This document shows positions 6,133 through 7,645 of a stretch of 7,645 nucleotides of DNA, piece after piece. The stretch lies in the NCBI GenBank assembly GCA_946481425.1, contig CAMLNT010000106.1, forward strand, positions 1 through 7,645. Direction: 5' to 3'. The notes beneath the pieces are model-generated. The model did not search any database. It worked only from the letters and a program-made list of their open reading frames with translations, and was not told where the DNA came from. Positions within the stretch are counted from its first letter, which is position 1, and each line of letters starts with the position of its first letter. This DNA comes from an uncultured Brevundimonas sp. Lineage in GTDB: Bacteria > Pseudomonadota > Alphaproteobacteria > Caulobacterales > Caulobacteraceae. A program made the position numbers and the translations under genes.

Positions 6133-6663
6133 CGCCGCCCCATGCAGGCGCCCCCCGTCAAGGACGGGCCGCGCACCAACCAAGACATTCGCGTTCCCCG
6201 CGTTCTTCTGATCGATCAGAACGGCGAGAAGCAGGGCGAAATGCCCACCTCCGCCGCGCTCGAAGCGGCTGAGGAAGTCGGGCTCGATCTCGTCGAGATC
6301 GTTCCCAACGCCAACCCGCCCGTCTGCAAGATCATGGATTACGGCAAGTTCCGTTTCCAGGAGCAGAAGAAGAAGAACGAGGCCCGCAAGCGGCAGAAGG
6401 TGGTCGAACTCAAGGAGATCAAGCTCCGTCCGAACATCGACACCCACGACTATGAGGTGAAGGCCAAGGCCATGCACCGGTTCTTCGGCGAAGGCGACAA
6501 GGTCAAGGTGACCCTGCGCTTCCGCGGTCGCGAGATGGCCCACCCCGAACTCGGCATGAAGCTGCTGCTCAAGGTCAAGGAAGACTTCGATGAAGTCGCC
6601 AAGGTCGAGTACGAGCCGAAGATGGAAGGCCGTCAGATGATCATGATCCTGGCGCCGCGGTAG
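6130..6663 (+). CDS. infC: Translation initiation factor IF-3
   Basis: The protein has 177 residues from the ATT start (173 from the internal ATG at 6142), close to E. coli IF-3 at 180. It binds the 30S subunit, keeps subunits apart, and checks start codon and initiator tRNA. The N-domain starts (M)[16 protein letters not shown], then [38 protein letters not shown] and [15 protein letters not shown], which leads into the lysine-rich linker helix. The C-domain follows with [40 protein letters not shown] and [12 protein letters not shown]. The ATT start is chosen from the Shine-Dalgarno spacing and because the extra residues restore the Arg-Arg-Pro N-terminus common in alphaproteobacterial IF-3. 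The gene has an 87-nt leader with hairpin potential after GT9. The next gene starts after one nucleotide and is not rpmI (L35), the usual neighbour in many bacteria. Autoregulation through AUU is inferred from E. coli. Confidence 0.97.
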   Translation: MRRPMQAPPVKDGPRTNQDIRVPRVLLIDQNGEKQGEMPTSAALEAAEEVGLDLVEIVPNANPPVCKIMDYGKFRFQEQKKKNEARKRQKVVELKEIKLRPNIDTHDYEVKAKAMHRFFGEGDKVKVTLRFRGREMAHPELGMKLLLKVKEDFDEVAKVEYEPKMEGRQMIMILAPR

Positions 6664-6664
6664 A

Positions 6665-7645
6665 ATGACCAGGGCCGTGGACCGCCTCGAGAAGCTGCTG
6701 GAGACCAGCGTCGCGGCCCGCTACGTCGGTGCGGCGGCGCTCGTCCTGGTCACCGTGGTGGTCCGCTTCGCCCTGAATCCCTTCTTCGTGGGCGGCCTGG
6801 GCATGGCCTTCTTCTATCCGGCCGTGATCCTCAGCGCCTACTGGATGGGCGCCCGGCCGGCGGTCTTCACCGCTGTTCTGTCGACCGTGGCGGTCCTCAC
6901 CTTCCAGGCCTATTCCACGGGCGCCCTGGCGTTGAACTCGATCAGCTGGGTGATCCTGCTGCTGTTCGTGGTCACCTCGGCCCTGGCCATCTATCTGATC
7001 AGCGCCATCCGTCAGCGCCTGCGCGCCCTGTCGGAACGTCACGACCAGACCGAGGCCCTGGTGCTCAGCCAGGCGGGTCTGTTCCGTGACCACGCCGAGC
7101 GCGTGACCAATCACATGCAGCTGATCGCGGCGATCCTGGAGTTCCGCGCGGGCTCGGAAACCCAGGCCGACGCCGCGCGGGTCCTGACCAACGCGGCCTC
7201 GCGCACCCTGCTGATCTCGCGCATGCACCGGGAGTTCGCCGGGAGTCCGGACCGCAAGATCGACTTCGCCGCCTTCGCCCGACGCCTCGCCGAGGCCTCG
7301 GACGCCGACCGGCCGGTCGAGATCCGCGGCGACGGCCTGGAGCTTCCGCTGGAACACGCCACGGGCCTGGGCCTCGTCTTCCTGGATCGGCTGAACGCCT
7401 CCAGGGGGCCGGTCGCTGCCCACCTCAAGCAGGAAGACGGCGACATCGCCTTCACCCTCGCGGTCGAGGAATCGAGCCTGCCGTCGTCCGCCCGCGAGCT
7501 GATGCTGCTGGACGCCGTGTCGATCCAGCTGCGCGGACGCCTCGACATGGAGCGCGAGGGCAATGTGGCGCTGGTCCGCCTGACCTTCCCCGCCGACCTC
7601 CAGCCCCCGCCCACCTGGGCCCCGCTGGAACACGCCGTCCACTAA
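6665..7645 (+). CDS. Membrane protein with DUF4118-like sensor region and degenerate HisKA_2-type histidine kinase module
   Basis: The protein has 326 residues, with ATG at 6665 one nucleotide after the infC stop and TAA at 7643-7645. Four hydrophobic segments are visible: about 20-37, 43-60, 64-83 and 92-115. FFYPAVILSAYWMGARPA between them resembles the DUF4118 membrane sensor of KdpD-like and HWE/HisKA_2 kinases. A charged linker (116-138) leads to a HisKA_2-like helical pair: DHAERVTNHMQLIAAILEFR (142-161) and LLISRMHREFAG (182-193). In active relatives the first helix reads HHRVKNNLQ; here Glu145 stands where the phosphorylated His should be. The following ATPase-like part keeps PLEHATGLGLVFLD (228-241) and a final LVRLTFP strand, but lacks the N-box Asn pattern and any DxGxG box (VEESSLP at 267-273 stands there). 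It is therefore probably a pseudokinase that binds partners rather than an active kinase. Tight spacing implies co-transcription and coupled translation with infC. Signal and partners are unknown. Confidence 0.75.
   Translation: MTRAVDRLEKLLETSVAARYVGAAALVLVTVVVRFALNPFFVGGLGMAFFYPAVILSAYWMGARPAVFTAVLSTVAVLTFQAYSTGALALNSISWVILLLFVVTSALAIYLISAIRQRLRALSERHDQTEALVLSQAGLFRDHAERVTNHMQLIAAILEFRAGSETQADAARVLTNAASRTLLISRMHREFAGSPDRKIDFAAFARRLAEASDADRPVEIRGDGLELPLEHATGLGLVFLDRLNASRGPVAAHLKQEDGDIAFTLAVEESSLPSSARELMLLDAVSIQLRGRLDMEREGNVALVRLTFPADLQPPPTWAPLEHAVH

Noticed and set aside
6142..6144. ATG as the infC start
   Set aside because: The Shine-Dalgarno sequence is 21 nt away, whereas the in-frame ATT at 6130 is 9 nt from it and restores the conserved N-terminus.
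5984..6211. 75-codon open frame on the + strand bridging the end of GT9 and the start of infC
   Set aside because: It overlaps both genes out of frame, is Arg/Pro-rich, has no convincing ribosome site and has no family resemblance.
4996..6543. 515-codon open frame on the - strand across GT9 and infC
   Set aside because: It lies antisense to two well-supported genes and spans their boundary. Its composition (Gly, Arg, His, Gln) is that of a codon-bias shadow.
6641..7642. 333-codon open frame on the - strand opposite the kinase-like gene
   Set aside because: The + strand frame has coherent membrane segments and kinase-fold motifs. The antisense product is low-complexity Gly/Arg/His/Gln with no domain.
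1..7645. CRISPR arrays, insertion sequences, att sites, tRNA or rRNA genes
   Set aside because: I looked for direct-repeat arrays, terminal inverted repeats, transposase motifs and cloverleaf-like segments and saw none. The genes abut with no gap above 90 bases.

Overview
The window is GC-rich, tightly packed bacterial chromosome. Gene content and style point to an alphaproteobacterium, most likely of the Caulobacterales (Brevundimonas/Caulobacter-like). This is inferred from three things: an IF-3 that begins with the alphaproteobacterial Arg-Arg-Pro N-terminus, a HisKA_2-like membrane protein with a DUF4118-type sensor, and a GT4 - DUF6165 - GT9 cluster. No mobile element, tRNA, rRNA or CRISPR array was seen, and no gap between genes exceeds 90 bases.

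Layout: (1) Bases 1-2719, + strand, carry a ydbH-ynbE-ydbL operon. The ydbH gene is cut off at its 5' end by the window edge. The three products are an AsmA-like intermembrane lipid-transport protein, a small outer-membrane lipoprotein and a periplasmic DUF1318 protein. (2) Bases 2723-3469, - strand, carry an ABHD10-like alpha/beta hydrolase that converges on ydbL with a 3-nt gap and a hairpin at the junction. (3) Bases 3495-6042, + strand, diverge from the hydrolase across only 25 nt. They carry a probable lipopolysaccharide glycosyltransferase operon: a GT4 glycosyltransferase, a DUF6165 protein of unknown function, and a GT9 (heptosyltransferase-like) glycosyltransferase that overlaps DUF6165 by 8 nt. 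(4) Bases 6130-7645, + strand, carry infC (translation initiation factor IF-3). One nucleotide later comes a membrane protein that looks like a HisKA_2 histidine kinase with its catalytic motifs lost.

Regions 1 and 3 both concern the outer membrane: phospholipid delivery to it, and assembly of its LPS sugars. Region 4 is a translation-factor transcription unit whose second gene is unexpected. The main points for a second look are: infC almost certainly starts at a non-canonical ATT codon at 6130, not at the ATG at 6142; the kinase-like protein downstream appears to lack the phospho-accepting histidine and the ATP-binding boxes; DUF6165 is an uncharacterised protein locked between two sugar transferases; and the GT4 gene may be read from a leaderless mRNA. 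I did not find a convincing wholly new multi-gene system. Most of the window is recognisable housekeeping and envelope biology.
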